Notes under the pieces: model-generated
Told to the model about the DNA's origin: nothing
The model's database searches: none
Seen by the model: only the letters and a program-made list of their open reading frames with translations
Program-made: the position numbers and the translations under genes
NCBI RefSeq assembly: GCF_964340395.1
Contig: NC_135553.1
Span: 5,910,001 to 5,974,000, forward strand
Length of the DNA: 64,000 nt
From: Glandiceps talaboti
Lineage: Eukaryota; Hemichordata; Enteropneusta; Spengelidae
Direction of reading: 5' to 3'
Shown: positions 1 to 15,801 of the stretch, one piece after another
Position numbering within the stretch: the first letter of the stretch is position 1
How the letters are laid out: every line of letters begins with the position of its first letter

Positions 1-280
1 TGCTTGACGATGACGATGTTCTTCAGAAGTGAAAAGTAACTGTTTGTTTATCCGCCGAAAAAATAGTTCATACTTTTGTGTTACTGTAAAATTAAATCAA
101 CACGTCAACAGAGCTTACACTTTGTTGATGTATTGGTGTATTTTTATAGTAACACTTGTTAAGTTCGTGTCCATTAGTTTGCAAACACCGTCGTTAATAT
201 GTCAACGATTTCAGAATGTTTCTGTAACTTATATCTCATTACCCCATGCAATACGTGTAGTCGATGACAAATGAAGATAT
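1..280. other. Unannotated flank
   Basis: An 81-codon open frame at 29-274 has no recognisable domain or splice context. Nothing is supported here. Confidence 0.5.
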
Positions 281-3130
281 TGAATGAGTGTAGCTAGTGG
301 AGTCACAGATTCAACGAGTAGTCAGGCTATAGTGAATGAGTGTAGTGGAGTCACAGATTCAACGAGTAGTCAGACTATATAGTGAATGAGTGTAGTGGAG
401 TCACAGATTCAACGAGTAGTCAGGCTATAGTGAATGAGTGTAGTGGAGTTACAGATTCAGTCCAGTCAGTAGTCAGGCTATAGTGAATGAGTGTAGTAGA
501 GTCACAGATTCAACGAGTAGTCAGACTATATAGTGACTGGGTGCAGTGGAGTCACAGATTCAGTCCAGTCAGTAGACAGGCTATATAGTGAATGAGTGTA
601 GTAGAGTCACAGATTCAACGAGTAGACAGGCTATAGTGAATGAATGTAGTGGAGTTACAGATTCAACGAGTAGACAGGCTATAGTGAATGAGTGTAGCAG
701 AGTCACAGATTCAACGAGTAGACAGGCTATAGTGAATGAGTGTAGTGGAGTCATAGATTCAGTCAGTAGACAGGCTATAGTGAATGAATGTAGTGGAGTC
801 ACAGATTCAGTCCAGTCAGTAGACAGGCTATAGTGAATGAGTGTAGTGGAGTCACAGATTCAACGAGTAGTCAGGCTATAGTGAATGAGTGTAGTGGAGT
901 CACAGATTCAACGAGTAGTCAGGCTATAGTGAATGAGTGTAGTGGAGTCACAGATTCAGTCCAGTCAGTAGACAGGCTATAGTGAATGAGTGTAGTGGAG
1001 TCACAGATTCAACGAGTAGTCAGGCTATAGTGAATGAATGTAGTGGAGTCACAGATTCAGTCCAGTCAGTAGACAGGCTATAGTGAATGAGTGCAGTGGA
1101 GTCACAGATTCAACGAGTAGACAGGCTATAGTGAATGAATGTAGTGGAGTCACAGATTCAGTCCAGTCAGTAGACAGGCTATAGTGAATGAGTGTAGTGG
1201 AGTCACAGATTCAACGAGTAGTCAGGCTATAGTGAATGAGTGTAGTGGAGTCACAGATTCAACGAGTAGTCAGGCTATAGTGAATGAGTGTAGTGGAGTT
1301 ACAGATTCAGTCCAGTCAGTAGTCAGGCTATAGTGAATGAGTGTAGTAGAGTCACAGATTCAACGAGTAGTCAGACTATATAGTGACTGGGTGCAGTGGA
1401 GTCACAGATTCAGTCCAGTCAGTAGACAGGCTCTATAGTGAATGAGTGTAGTAGAGTCACAGATTCAACGAGTAGACAGGCTATAGTGAATGAGTGCAGT
1501 GGAGTCACAGATTCAACGAGTAGACAGGCTATAGTGAATGAGTGTAGCAGAGTCACAGATTCAACGAGTAGTCAGGCTATATAGTGAATGAGTGCAGTGG
1601 AGTCACAGATGCAGTCCAGTCAGTAGACAGGCTATAGTGTATGAGTGTAGTAGAGTCACAGATTCAGTCAGTAGACAGGCTATAGTGAATGAGTGTAGTG
1701 GAGTCACAGATTCAACGAGTAGACAGGCTATAGTGAATGAATGTAGTGGAGTTACAGATTCAACGAGTAGACAGGCTATAGTGAATGAGTGTAGCAGAGT
1801 CACAGATTCAACGAGTAGACAGGCTATAGTGAATGAGTGTAGTGGAGTCATAGATTCAGTCAGTAGACAGGCTATAGTGAATGAGTGTAGTGGAGTCATA
1901 GATTCAGTCAGTAGACAGGCTATAGTGTATGAGTGTAGTAGAGTCACAGATTCAGTCAGTAGACAGGCTATAGTGAATGAGTGTAGTGGAGTCACAGATT
2001 CAACGAGTAGACAGGCTATAGTGAATGAATGTAGTGGAGTCACAGATGCAGTCAGTAGACAGGCTATAGTGAATGAGTGTAGCGGAGTCACAGATTTAAC
2101 GAGTAGTCAGGCTATAGTGAATGAATGTAGTGGAGTCACAAATGCAGTCAGTAGACAGGCTATAGTGAATGAATGTAGTGGAGTTACAGATTCAGTCCAG
2201 TCAGTAGACAGGCTATAGTGAATGAGTGTAGTGGAGTCACAGATTCAGTCAGTAGACAGGCTATAGTGAATGAGTGTAGTGGAGTTACAGATTCAGTCAC
2301 TAGACAGGCTATAGTGAATGAGTGTAGTAGAGTCACAGATTCAGTCAGTAGACAGGCTATAGTGAATGAGTGTAGTGGAGCCATAGATTCAGTCAGTAGA
2401 CAGGCTATAGTGAATGAGTGTAGTAGAGTCACAGATTCAACGAGTAGTCAGGCTATAGTGAATGAGTGTAGTAGACTCACAGATTCAGTCAGTAGACAGG
2501 CTATAGTGAATGAGTGTAGTGGAGTCACAGATTCAACGAGTAGTCAGGCTATAGTGAATGAGTGTAGTGGAGTCACAGATTCAGTCAGTAGACAGGCTAT
2601 AGTGAATGAGTGTAGTGGAGTCACAGATTCAGTCAGTAGACAGGCTATAGTGAATGAGTGTAGTGGAGTCACAGATTCAGTCAGTAGACAGGCTATAGTA
2701 AATGAGTGTAGTGGAGTCACAGATTCAACGAGTAGTCAGGCTATAGTGAATGAGTGTAGTGGAGTCACAGATTCAGTCAGTAGACAGGCTATAGTGAATG
2801 AGTGTAGTGGAGTCACAGATTCAGTCAGTAGACAGGCTATAGTGAATGAGTGTAGTGGAGTCACAGATTCAGTCAGTAGTCAGGCTATAGTGAATGAGTG
2901 TAGTGGAGTCACAGATTCAGTCAGTAGACAGGCTATAGTGAATGAGTGTAGTGGAGTCACAGATTCAGTCAGTAGACAGGCTATAGTGAATGAGTGTAGT
3001 GGAGTCACAGATTCAGTCAGTAGACAGGCTATAGTGAATGAGTGTAGTGGAGTCACAGATTCAGTCAGTAGTCAGGCTATAGTGAATGAGTGTAGTGGAG
3101 TCACAGACTCAACGAGTAGTCAGGCTATAA
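281..3130. repeat. 48-bp minisatellite array, roughly 58 copies
   Basis: Tandem units begin AGTGAATGAGTGTAGTGGAG and end with CAGGCTAT. Three unit classes are visible after CACAGATTC: AACGAGTAG, AGTCAGTAG, and a 53-bp form with AGTCCAGTCAGTAG. The left two thirds mixes all classes and has small indels (for example TATATAGTG). The right part from about 2218 is nearly pure 48-bp units. Because 48 is a multiple of three, open frames run through it on both strands (VNECSGVTDSVSRQAI on plus). That frame contains no Met and begins at GTG, so a coding role is unlikely. Confidence 0.97.
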
Positions 3131-4290
3131 ACTGACACTTCTGAAATAAAAAGAACTTTAAAAAGATAACAACAGAGTTCTGTTGAGACCGCAAACATGA
3201 ACTTTTAGAACTTTTAGACTAAAACAAAACAAAAGCATACATTCTTCGTAATGTCTTCTAGATCAAGAACGGCAAGTATCTCAACCTGTTACACGGAAGA
3301 GGGAGGTTCAATTCCCCGTTGGGGAAGTTGGTGAAATTGTTCCTTATTTACCACTTAGAAATTGTAAGATTGTGAATTAATTTGATGGGAATCAATCATT
3401 GAAAATTGTAAGACCATTAATATTTAGTTTGAAAGTGAGACAGGTAACCCCTAAATCTAAATGGTGGCAAACACGAGTTCGTCTAACTTCCTGTACAAAT
3501 TTATTACAGTAACTGTTACACTAGATTTCATCAAGTAACCGTGATATTTCTGTAGTATTCCCGTCATCCTATTGGTTACTGTCCCTCTTATAAAACCGGT
3601 TTGTGTATTTGGCCGTTTTATTTGTTGGTTAAATCGCATACCATCATAAAAATATCACAGTGTAGGGTTGCAGTACAAGAAGATATTATTGCGCTAATAA
3701 AATAAGAAACGCCGACACACGTGACAAATTACATGTCGGCCAATTTCAAAACGTATCATGGACATATTATCAAATCGACTTGATGTATTCGATGAATTTA
3801 CCTCTAACATATTTCCTGGGAAAGAACAGGTGTGTATATTTGATCACAGAAATGATATTGGTGGCCTTATATTCTGCAGTCAACTACGGTGTATAGGCTG
3901 TCGACAGTATGGCTTGTCCTGTTGTTTGTCTAGCATGTGTAAGCTTATACCTTTTGTATGGTATACCGCATATGAGATATTTTGTATGTAAAATCTCCAC
4001 TAATGGTGGTCTGAGGTAAAATACACGTGATATAGAGAGACGTGGCTTTAATTGTAAAAATGCAAACATATCCGGAGAGCTGCATAAGTTATAAAACATT
4101 TGGACTGTACGATATCGCGTAGTTAAAATTTGTGAAAATGAAGCTATTTTTTGTCACAGCCCCAGCATGTTTTTCATTTTTCTCCAATCCCATCCTCCAA
4201 TCCCATGACTGTATTAATTCTCAAGTTCTACTGATTTTCATAACTGCCGCTTTGCACAACATATTCCAGTAACATTTGAAAGACGTGATT
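3131..4290. other. Intergenic, no gene recognised
   Basis: Unique AT-rich sequence holding only a SINE-like fragment near 3285-3330. Small open frames on both strands lack domains or coding features. Confidence 0.5.
3285..3330 (+). mobile_element. tRNA-derived SINE-like fragment
   Basis: GGTTCAATTCC at 3305-3315 matches the Pol III B-box/T-arm consensus and is followed by CCGTTGGGGA. Nearly the same block occurs at 4604-4625. No intact tRNA cloverleaf is present. A degenerate SINE head is inferred. Confidence 0.4.
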
Positions 4291-4293
4291 TTA

Positions 4294-4313
4294 CTCCCCC
4301 CCCCCCCCCCCCC
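4294..4313. repeat. Poly-C/poly-G homopolymer
   Basis: A pure C run of about 19 bases. Similar runs occur at 9301-9312, 14267-14278, 24592-24604, 31490-31505, 36847-36854 and 48180-48190. Confidence 0.9.
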
Positions 4314-4570
4314 AATGTGAATGTTCACTTACGAGTGACGGATGTTAGTAAACGTAGGTGGCAGTATACAAATATTCGGATTACATCCTACAGTACATAT
4401 GTGAATATAGACTGAACTGTGCTGGTTTATCTGTAGACAACACATACACAAAATGTGGCACTGATGAGTACACACATTATTCATTGACCTTTGAACCGAG
4501 GCCCATGTGTGCATGCAATATCAATGCACAGCCTAGTACTATGTTGCAGCATCGCCCGGCCAATCGTCTA

Positions 4571-4627
4571 TAGCAGTGGTACCTTCGCCTGTCATGGAAA
4601 CTGGGATTCAATTATCCGTCGGGGAGA
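4571..4627 (+). mobile_element. tRNA-derived SINE-like fragment
   Basis: Reads AGCAGTGGTACCTTCGCCTG, then a B-box-like GGATTCAATTA and CCGTCGGGGAGA. The order A-box-like, spacer, B-box-like is typical of a tRNA-derived SINE head. It shares the 3' block with 3305-3325. Confidence 0.5.
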
Positions 4628-5117
4628 CTTTAATGTTTTTCTTTGTATTCTTATGTCGTCACTTAAATGTCGAACTGACGCAGAAATTCGAATCAAAAGC
4701 TAATTTCACGATCAGAATTTACTGCATCTATGTGCTCTTTATTCCTTAGATCCATCCCGAAGTAATTTTTTTAAATTTCTTTTATAAGTAAAGAAGAAAT
4801 ACATCACATTTAATACAAGACTTAGAAAAAGAGAGGGGATATGCAGAAAGACTTGCATCCAAAGATTGTGTCCTTGTAAAAAAATTTTCACTAGTTTCAT
4901 ATTCATTTTTGCACAAATTGATGCAAAGGTAGCCACTCTTTTGCTGAAAATCAACCTTATCATTTGCCGTAGCATTGAATAATTCAATATTATAATATAA
5001 ATGTTACCCAGTAAGAGATACAGAGAACAATCCCAAGGCCCTGTACGTACATCATGAATATACATAACGATTATAGACCATTGTTTTTGACCCAATCGAT
5101 GTCAACTTTATAATTAC

Positions 5118-5212
5118 TTCATTCATTCATTCATTCATTCATTCATCCATTCGTTCTTTCTTTCGTTCGTTCGTCCATTCATTCATTCATTCATTCGTTC
5201 TTTCGTTCTTCA
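5118..5212. repeat. ATTC/GTTC microsatellite
   Basis: Imperfect CATT and CGTT tetranucleotides in three blocks. Confidence 0.95.
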
Positions 5213-6295
5213 CGCAGTCATTTGTCACAGTATGAGTATACATAAAGATGGTGAAAAAATGACAACAATTTACATAAACAAAGTTGACACTTTTTAGAGT
5301 CCAAAAAATAGCTTTTCGCTAGTCCAGTTTGGTTCCAACTCAAAATACATATACACAGTCTACGATATGGGTTAAAATGAACTGGAGGAAGTATATGCGA
5401 ATGAAATAGAAGACAGTGTCATATCCTCTTGGTGGTGGGGGATCAAATGGAACTTTTAGTTCATTTCGATTTCACACAAGAAACCTATACAATGTTGACC
5501 TTATACACCGTCAATGTGAGTTTGCCACTGCTGTTGTTTTTGTCTTTGATTATATCATGAAAACTTCAGAACGACCCCCCTCTTAGACCTCCTACCCCCC
5601 TCCTTAAAAATAATTAAGTGACCCTCCTTACATGATGATATACATCAATATCATATTTCGATATATGATTACACACATGTATCAGGTTACTGCTAATTAA
5701 GAAAACAGACCAATAATCTTTAATACGTCAACCTTTGACCTTCATGCACATTTTTCCTTATAAAAATGTTTCTGGAATCCGTAACCTCTGACCCATTGGT
5801 GCTTTACATGTAATTATCAATCGGGCCAACTATTAAATGGGTTATTTTTCAACTTGGTGACTTAGTTGTTTTTCTATTTTTCTGGACTAGTGTATTACGG
5901 TAAAAAATACCTAAGTTTGTCAACTTTGCCCAATGAAACTATTAAAGCTTACCTCCAGCAACATGCGTTCAAGAGTAACTTAAAGCCCGATTCTTCACAA
6001 TCGCGATTAATGTCATATAATTTAAAGATAAGTATGTTGAATATAATGGAAAGTCACACTGTTCTCAGACTGTTCTTTTAACTCTAACTATTTCACAGTT
6101 GGTAATTTGTAACCACTCTTTATCAGTAATTTACATTCTACTAGTCGTGTTCCACTGGTCAATTCGAAAGGAAACAAACGTCAAGTTCTACCTGACACAC
6201 GTAAATTCAACATATGACAAGACGTTTTATGTTGGCTTTTATTTATGTGATTCTCTATATGTTAAAATACGTATAAACGCGTACACCATTTTGAA
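5213..6295. other. Intergenic, no gene recognised
   Basis: Unique AT-rich sequence. No splice-flanked open frame, RNA gene or repeat was recognised. Confidence 0.5.
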
Positions 6296-6296
6296 A

Positions 6297-6309
6297 CAAT
6301 CAATCAATC

Positions 6310-6393
<84 letters not shown>
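6297..6393. repeat. CAAT then TCA trinucleotide microsatellite
   Basis: Four CAAT units lead into about 28 TCA units. The polyserine open frame across it is repeat-generated. Confidence 0.96.
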
Positions 6394-6394
<1 letters not shown>

Positions 6395-7990
6395 TGGCAA
6401 ACATCGAATTCATTTCTTCACTTACTACTTTCATCAAAAAATAAAAGTAAAAAATTGTACAACTTACAACTGTTGATTGCTTACATGAATTTAGATAAAA
6501 GAGAAGTTTACATAATGAAATGTAGTGCACAATAAACGTTCTTCAATCTGAGAGCTATATTTCATCGTCATGCCCATACCGTTACTAACCAATCAACAAA
6601 ATAGCAATAGTAGTATGCTTTGTACGATTATTGCAAGATTAATTGAGCTGGTCGGAAGCTTCGTATAGAGGACTCTAAAACTGTTTTCTTGACAGAGGAA
6701 CCAACTAATCCTTTCGAGATACAACATAACAGAAGTAACCTAGATTGTGACGTGGGTTTTTTTGTTAACTAAAGAATTACGTCATAAGGTTAATTTTATA
6801 TAATATCTGAATAGCAAATTAGATTCCTACCAGTACCTAAACATGATGCTTATTACTTACTTAGAATGCGTAAAAAGATTTAAACTTCAGATGAACTTAA
6901 ATTTACCACCAAAGAACATAAAGTTACAAAATGTGCCCCTTTAGTTATGTTTATTTACTAAAGTGTCATGTGTGGACTTACCCATAGCCACACCCAGCCC
7001 CCTTTAGTATAGTAAAGGAAATCATCTAAAGTGAACCACCATCCCCGGCCACCACTCTTTCTTCGTGGGGTATACTTTCATGTCCTAACCAACTACTGTT
7101 GCTACATAATGATAACATATACTAGATCGTTAGCCGGTTATAGAGTTCATGAAGTTCGTTCACCGGGTGTTTACATATGTTTCGACAATTTAAATAACAA
7201 AACGTATATTAGTACTGGTATACCATGTCTATGGCGCTGCAAAAGAAAATATGAAGGTAAACGTTTCAAGGGTACGGTGACGACACAGAAACGTTGGTTT
7301 GAATATTTTAAACCAAACCTTTCTTGTCTGTCTACTTTGGTTTTGTTTACATGGTTCTCAGAGTCGTATCATCTTTCTAGCCGATATACATGCTTTCGGG
7401 TGAAAACGAAATCGTGCTCTTTGTCGTTTCTAATTTCTATAACGACATGAACAAAGTCACTGCTGCATCACGAACATAGCTTATGTTTATGATAACGATC
7501 ATAAATGCAACAGATGCAGGTGAAAGGATGATCAAGAGGCAAATAACTGAATCTATATAGAGTATGTTGAAAATGAAGTAAGGAATAATGGTTCCGAGTG
7601 TAAAGGCGGCAATCCCAGGTTAATACCGTCTTTCTTGGGTTTGTCTGTTACGGAATGGTGAGATAACGATATGATTTGTGATGAATATATTTCCACGTTG
7701 ATGTGTCTGATCTTTGACCTCCGTGACGTGTGACCTCTCTCGTGTTGACAGTAATGCCTAATGATGTAGACATTACGTATGGAAACTTAGCATTCACAGT
7801 CATTACATATAGATTTGTGCAGTAGTATCTTTGAAATAAATGACCTCTAATTATAGATACTGTCTGATATCAGTCGCATAATTTATAAAGTGTTATGTGG
7901 ACAAACCAGGTAGCAATCTAAGGAACACGAGTACGTTCGAGCATTTTGTAAGGATATATAAAGGATTCTCAGTTCCTATTTCCAGCAGGG
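6394..7990. other. Intergenic, no gene recognised
   Basis: A 139-codon open frame at 7031-7450 begins at GTG. It has no domain and no clear splice context, so it is not called a gene. Confidence 0.45.
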
Positions 7991-7991
7991 T

Positions 7992-8134
7992 TAATCCATC
8001 CATCCATCCATCCATCCATCCATCCATCCATCCATCCATCCATCCACGTATTCATACATCTGTCCGCCCATCCATCCTCTCCCCCTCTCTCTCGATCTCT
8101 GTATTTCTCTTTCCCAACTCTTTCTCTCTTTCGC

Positions 8135-8208
<74 letters not shown>

Positions 8209-8245
8209 CCTACCTACCTATCTATCTATCTATATACCTACCTAC

Positions 8246-8293
<48 letters not shown>

Positions 8294-8315
8294 ATATCTA
8301 TCTATCTATCTATCA

Positions 8316-8370
<55 letters not shown>

Positions 8371-8415
8371 CCGTCCCTCCCTCTGCCTCCCTCACTCCGT
8401 CTGTCTGTCTATCAC
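7992..8415. repeat. Compound tetranucleotide microsatellite (CATC, CTGT, CTAT, CTAC)
   Basis: Successive blocks of CATC, then CTGT, then CTAT with CTAC interruptions, then CTGT again. Neighbouring blocks differ by single-base changes, suggesting stepwise conversion of one pyrimidine-rich array. Confidence 0.96.
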
Positions 8416-8723
8416 ACATTTATCAAACTATTAAATCGGTATTTACGGTTCGAATCGTGCATTTCTATCCGTAAGCTGGTGGCATTTTATGAACACTTGT
8501 AGAAAGTCATTTGACGGTACATACTTCAGTTCACAGACAACGTACTACAACGAAGGCAGCACACATTTTGCTTAGTCTTGGCACGTCATACGTCGGAGCA
8601 CAGGTATATCTTAGCGCCATTTCTGTTCAACTTTGAACTCTACAAAGACGTCAATTAACATGGCTAACACGTCATCAGCATATCATGTACCATAAAATGT
8701 GTCATTTTAATGTCGTTTCCAAA

Positions 8724-8810
8724 ACTAAACGTCACGTGCTAAACGTCATGTAAACATAATAAAACGTCGTACGAACTACTAAAGATCGTACAAACTACTA
8801 AAGACCGTAT
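8724..8810. repeat. Short direct repeats with AACGTC motifs
   Basis: CTAAACGTCA occurs twice (8726 and 8739). A 19-bp unit beginning CGTACGAACTACTAAAGA is then repeated once with two substitutions. The function is unknown. Confidence 0.7.
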
Positions 8811-9239
8811 TTAGTTAATGTACACTTGGCACATACATGATGCAGCCATTCCATAAACACTCAAAACCCGTCATATGTTCAGAATTTATCGATTCACTAG
8901 TGTCTTCAACCGGCCGCCTTGTCAACAAATATTTCCACAATTTTACCTTCAGTCACCTTCCTAACATCTGTACGGGGCTTCTAAGAGATAATATGCAAGA
9001 TCCAAAGATGTTAACCGTTTTTGATGAAATACAATGCATGGCAAATTGAAAACTGTTTGGGGTATGTCAGTTTCATAGTCCTGTATATATATGAGTCCAT
9101 CCCTTTCACGCATTTATAGTCGCATGCGTCGATATCATAAATAATACAATTTGAACATATTACTACACACACCTGTGTTTGTGAGCTATTCCTACAGTCG
9201 TCAACTAATGTACCTGACAGGTCTGTCACGTGTCTGTCA

Positions 9240-9264
9240 CGTGTGTGTGTGAGTGAGTGAGTGA

Positions 9265-9303
<39 letters not shown>

Positions 9304-9312
9304 GGGGGGGGG
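9240..9312. repeat. GT/GAGT microsatellite ending in poly-G
   Basis: GT units with a central GAGT block, followed by 12 G. Confidence 0.95.
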
Positions 9313-9476
9313 TTATGTCAATGGATAATCATACCGGAGGCTCTGCGCAGACTTTCAAACCCTACTGTTGTCACACCACATTTCACCCTTTCTCTTAGCA
9401 AAGCCTAACGTCTGACATGGTTATGAATTTGTTAATACGTTGGTTGTGCTCTGAAAGTCAAATACGGTTAGAGTTA

Positions 9477-9505
9477 CCATAGACAAGGATCTTCCTTGTC
9501 TATGG
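9477..9505. repeat. Perfect 13-bp-arm hairpin
   Basis: Arms CCATAGACAAGGA and TCCTTGTCTATGG are exact reverse complements around a TCT loop. Confidence 0.85.
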
Positions 9506-10259
9506 AATTACTTATAATCGTGGAGGGGATCCAATATTTGAACATTTACCGCCCAAAAGAAGAACTTTTTACCTGAAAAGTATACCTTTTTCAAACCTGA
9601 GGGCAGTCCGAGGACCCCTCTTTCTCGCGGATCTCCCTCGTATTGCGCCTTCTATGGCAGCAAGCCCCCCCCTCCCCAGTATGTCAGTCTTACCCTAACC
9701 ATCTTCGTCTCTCATTCTCTGCGTTTTGATTTCTGGCGAACGAGGCCGAAGATATAAACCAGTAGCTGGCCATTATTTACCCGTGCTTTCTTAAAATAGA
9801 TTCCATAATGAGGATTACTTACTTTTTATCTTCAACCTTTAATTATACCGACAGAAATCGATACGCTGTCTACAAGTTTTCAAATGTTAGCTCAAACATT
9901 GTTATTATTTCTATTTTGAAAATAAAAAGAACACAATGTCAGTGAACGAAACATTCAACTTTGCATACCACAAAAATAACCCATACTAGAAATGAAATAC
10001 CATGCCTGGAAGAACGAAAATATAAAGTGTAAATTTCATTATCAGTTTGGCTTTCACGCCTCGAAGAGATTCTAAGGTTTTTTATGTATTTGAACTCGCA
10101 TTAAGGAGAGTGATGTTGAGTATGACAATATGGTATATGATAACCTTAAAAATAGGGTTGATCAGTAAAATGAAAGTCGCGATTGTCAATACTGTCAATT
10201 AAAATGACAATAACAACATCCCCCTCTAAGAAGCAATTTACTCGATAGACGTCAATGCT

Positions 10260-10292
10260 GGGGACCGTGGCTTAATTGGGTACTTTTGCTTA
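10260..10292 (+). mobile_element. tRNA-like A-box fragment
   Basis: GGGGACCGTGGCTTAATTGG resembles a tRNA acceptor stem plus D-arm/A-box. No B-box follows at tRNA spacing. It is probably a truncated SINE head. Confidence 0.35.
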
Positions 10293-10627
10293 CATCAAGA
10301 AATACATCAGTAACAAAGAAATACACCAACGCTCATAAGCAACGTGAGCTTCGCAACTACTGTCCTATTTACATTATGCCATGGTCTGCGCCAATAAACC
10401 AGCTTTTTAATTATTCCTCAGATCACCTGGTGGTCAGAGGATACACGAACAGCAAAGCACATCATTTTGATCACTACTGAAATAATTCCTTCAGTTTTCT
10501 ACAAATTGTTTATTTGTGTGAATATAGTGTACACATTATTCTTATGTAGTGGAATTTACATATATATTTCTATAAAGTTTGAAATTAACATTTGATAGAC
10601 TTAAGTTATGGATTTGTTTTATGCATG

Positions 10628-14017
<3,390 letters not shown>

Positions 14018-14069
14018 ATCGTCCTCATCCTCATCCTAATCCTCATCCTCATCATCCTCATCATCATCC

Positions 14070-14110
<41 letters not shown>
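14018..14110. repeat. TCATCC/TCA microsatellite
   Basis: Interrupted CCTCAT units grade into pure TCA repeats. Confidence 0.95.
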
Positions 14111-15628
14111 GACTGCGATCTAGCCATGAGATAAACAAATTGCGTGTATCATAATACAGTAGATTGGACTGTAATGAACATTGTTAAGTTTAATATGTAG
14201 AATATCCATCAAAGTCTGCAATCGCTGGGTTAACTATGTCCCATCAACTTTCTTTCTTTTTGTGAGGGGGGGGGGGGTTATACAAATATGCAAAATATGG
14301 AAACATTGAAAGAAAGTGATTCATATCTAATCGGGCTTACGTACTCATGACGTCATCTAATATACACGAAGTGAAGGTAAGCACGATGGACAGTTGACAT
14401 TCGAACACAACAATTGAAGACAGACCACAAAACTTCGTCTTGGAAATGTGTTTTTTTTACCTTGAGTTAAAACTCCGAGGGGTGTCCTTTACCGATTTAA
14501 AGGACAGCAATTTGTTTTTGATGACAAAATTGACAACTTTTACCGCACTGACACCATGATTTCAAGAATACGGTGCTAGTAATGTTTAGATCAAAACATT
14601 AATTTACCGACTTCAAATTTACGTTTCTTCCAGAAATTTCAAAATTTCGTTAAATTTTTCACAGAATATATATGTGAAGAGAGGCAGTAACTTACCCTTG
14701 ACCTGTTAAAGTGCGTGTGTAAGTCTTACTTATCACGTGATTGTTTCGGAACTACTGCGAGGTCAAAAGGTCGTTTTAAAGCTCTGTATGTGAAAGTCGA
14801 TACTCGTGTATGGTTTAAAGGTCCTTGTCACAAGTCTTCCGGTCTCCTTTGTCAAGCATAGAGCTGCGGTACTCTAAACTAGTAGCCTTTCACCGCAGAT
14901 ACCGTCTAGGGTTGTAAGGGGCTTCCCGCGGTATGTTTAGTATGTACGCAAAGTTTTATAAGGAAACTTTACAGGCTTAACTCATCCCGGCGACAAGGTT
15001 GCCGTCGACCACTTTTTTTTTACCTTTTCCGATCTATAGAAGGTGGAATTCAGAAGGACATACTTTGTATGTCTGTTTTGTCTTTGTTTTTTTTACGATG
15101 TACAATGAACGGTTTTCAGAACCACGCAGTCGTTCTGAAATACATTTACACAACAGACACAGGCTGTACCACTACACATACTATCTCGATGTCGTTTTCT
15201 CAAAAACTGTCATCATCGTGTCTAAACAATCCACAGTTTTTTTTATCAACATTTCTAGATATCAACAAACTATGTAAAAAAAATTAGAATTAAAGTTTGT
15301 TTATTACCACATTTCCTATTAAACCAACTTTTTGCTGAGTAGGCTGCTACTTCGAATTCACACGCACAAGTGAAATCTGGGAACGACCGCGCTGCGCTGG
15401 GAAACTGTACATTGGAACATAGCATTATAGCAAAACGGACTTTTTTAAAAGAACGACAACGTTGACGACTTTAACACTACAAAGGCGGGAAAACGTTAAG
15501 GGAGGACAGCACAAGAAAGTTTTTACAAATACATGTACATTATTCGCAACAACTACGTGGGATAGAGGGGCAAAGAAAGTATGACAGTAACGCGTGTCAC
15601 GTGTATTTTAACGTTTCTATTTGTTAGA

Positions 15629-15631
<3 letters not shown>
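14111..15631. other. Intergenic, no gene recognised
   Basis: Unique sequence with a CRE-like TGACGTCA at 14348-14355. Nothing else is supported. Confidence 0.45.
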
Positions 15632-15701
<70 letters not shown>

Positions 15702-15801
15702 AGAGAGAGAGGGAGAGAGAGAGGGAGGGGGAGGGAGAGAGAGAGGGAGAGAGAGAGAGGGGGGGGGGTGAGAGAGAGGGGGAGGGAGGGAGGGAGGGAG
15801 A
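15632..15801. repeat. GA-rich microsatellite with G-run interruptions
   Basis: A pure GA block followed by GAGAGG, GGGA and poly-G interruptions. It is homopurine on the plus strand. Confidence 0.97.

Noticed and set aside
281-3130. CRISPR array
   Set aside because: Units are contiguous with no unique spacers, and the DNA is clearly eukaryotic.
2218-3135. 305-codon open frame over the 48-bp array as a repetitive protein gene
   Set aside because: It starts at GTG, has no Met, is open only because 48 is divisible by three, and the opposite strand is also open.
4571-4627. Functional tRNA gene
   Set aside because: The acceptor stem and anticodon arm cannot be paired. Only A- and B-box-like blocks remain.
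7031-7450. 139-codon open frame
   Set aside because: GTG start, no domain, no hydrophobic or repeat signature, and no splice context.
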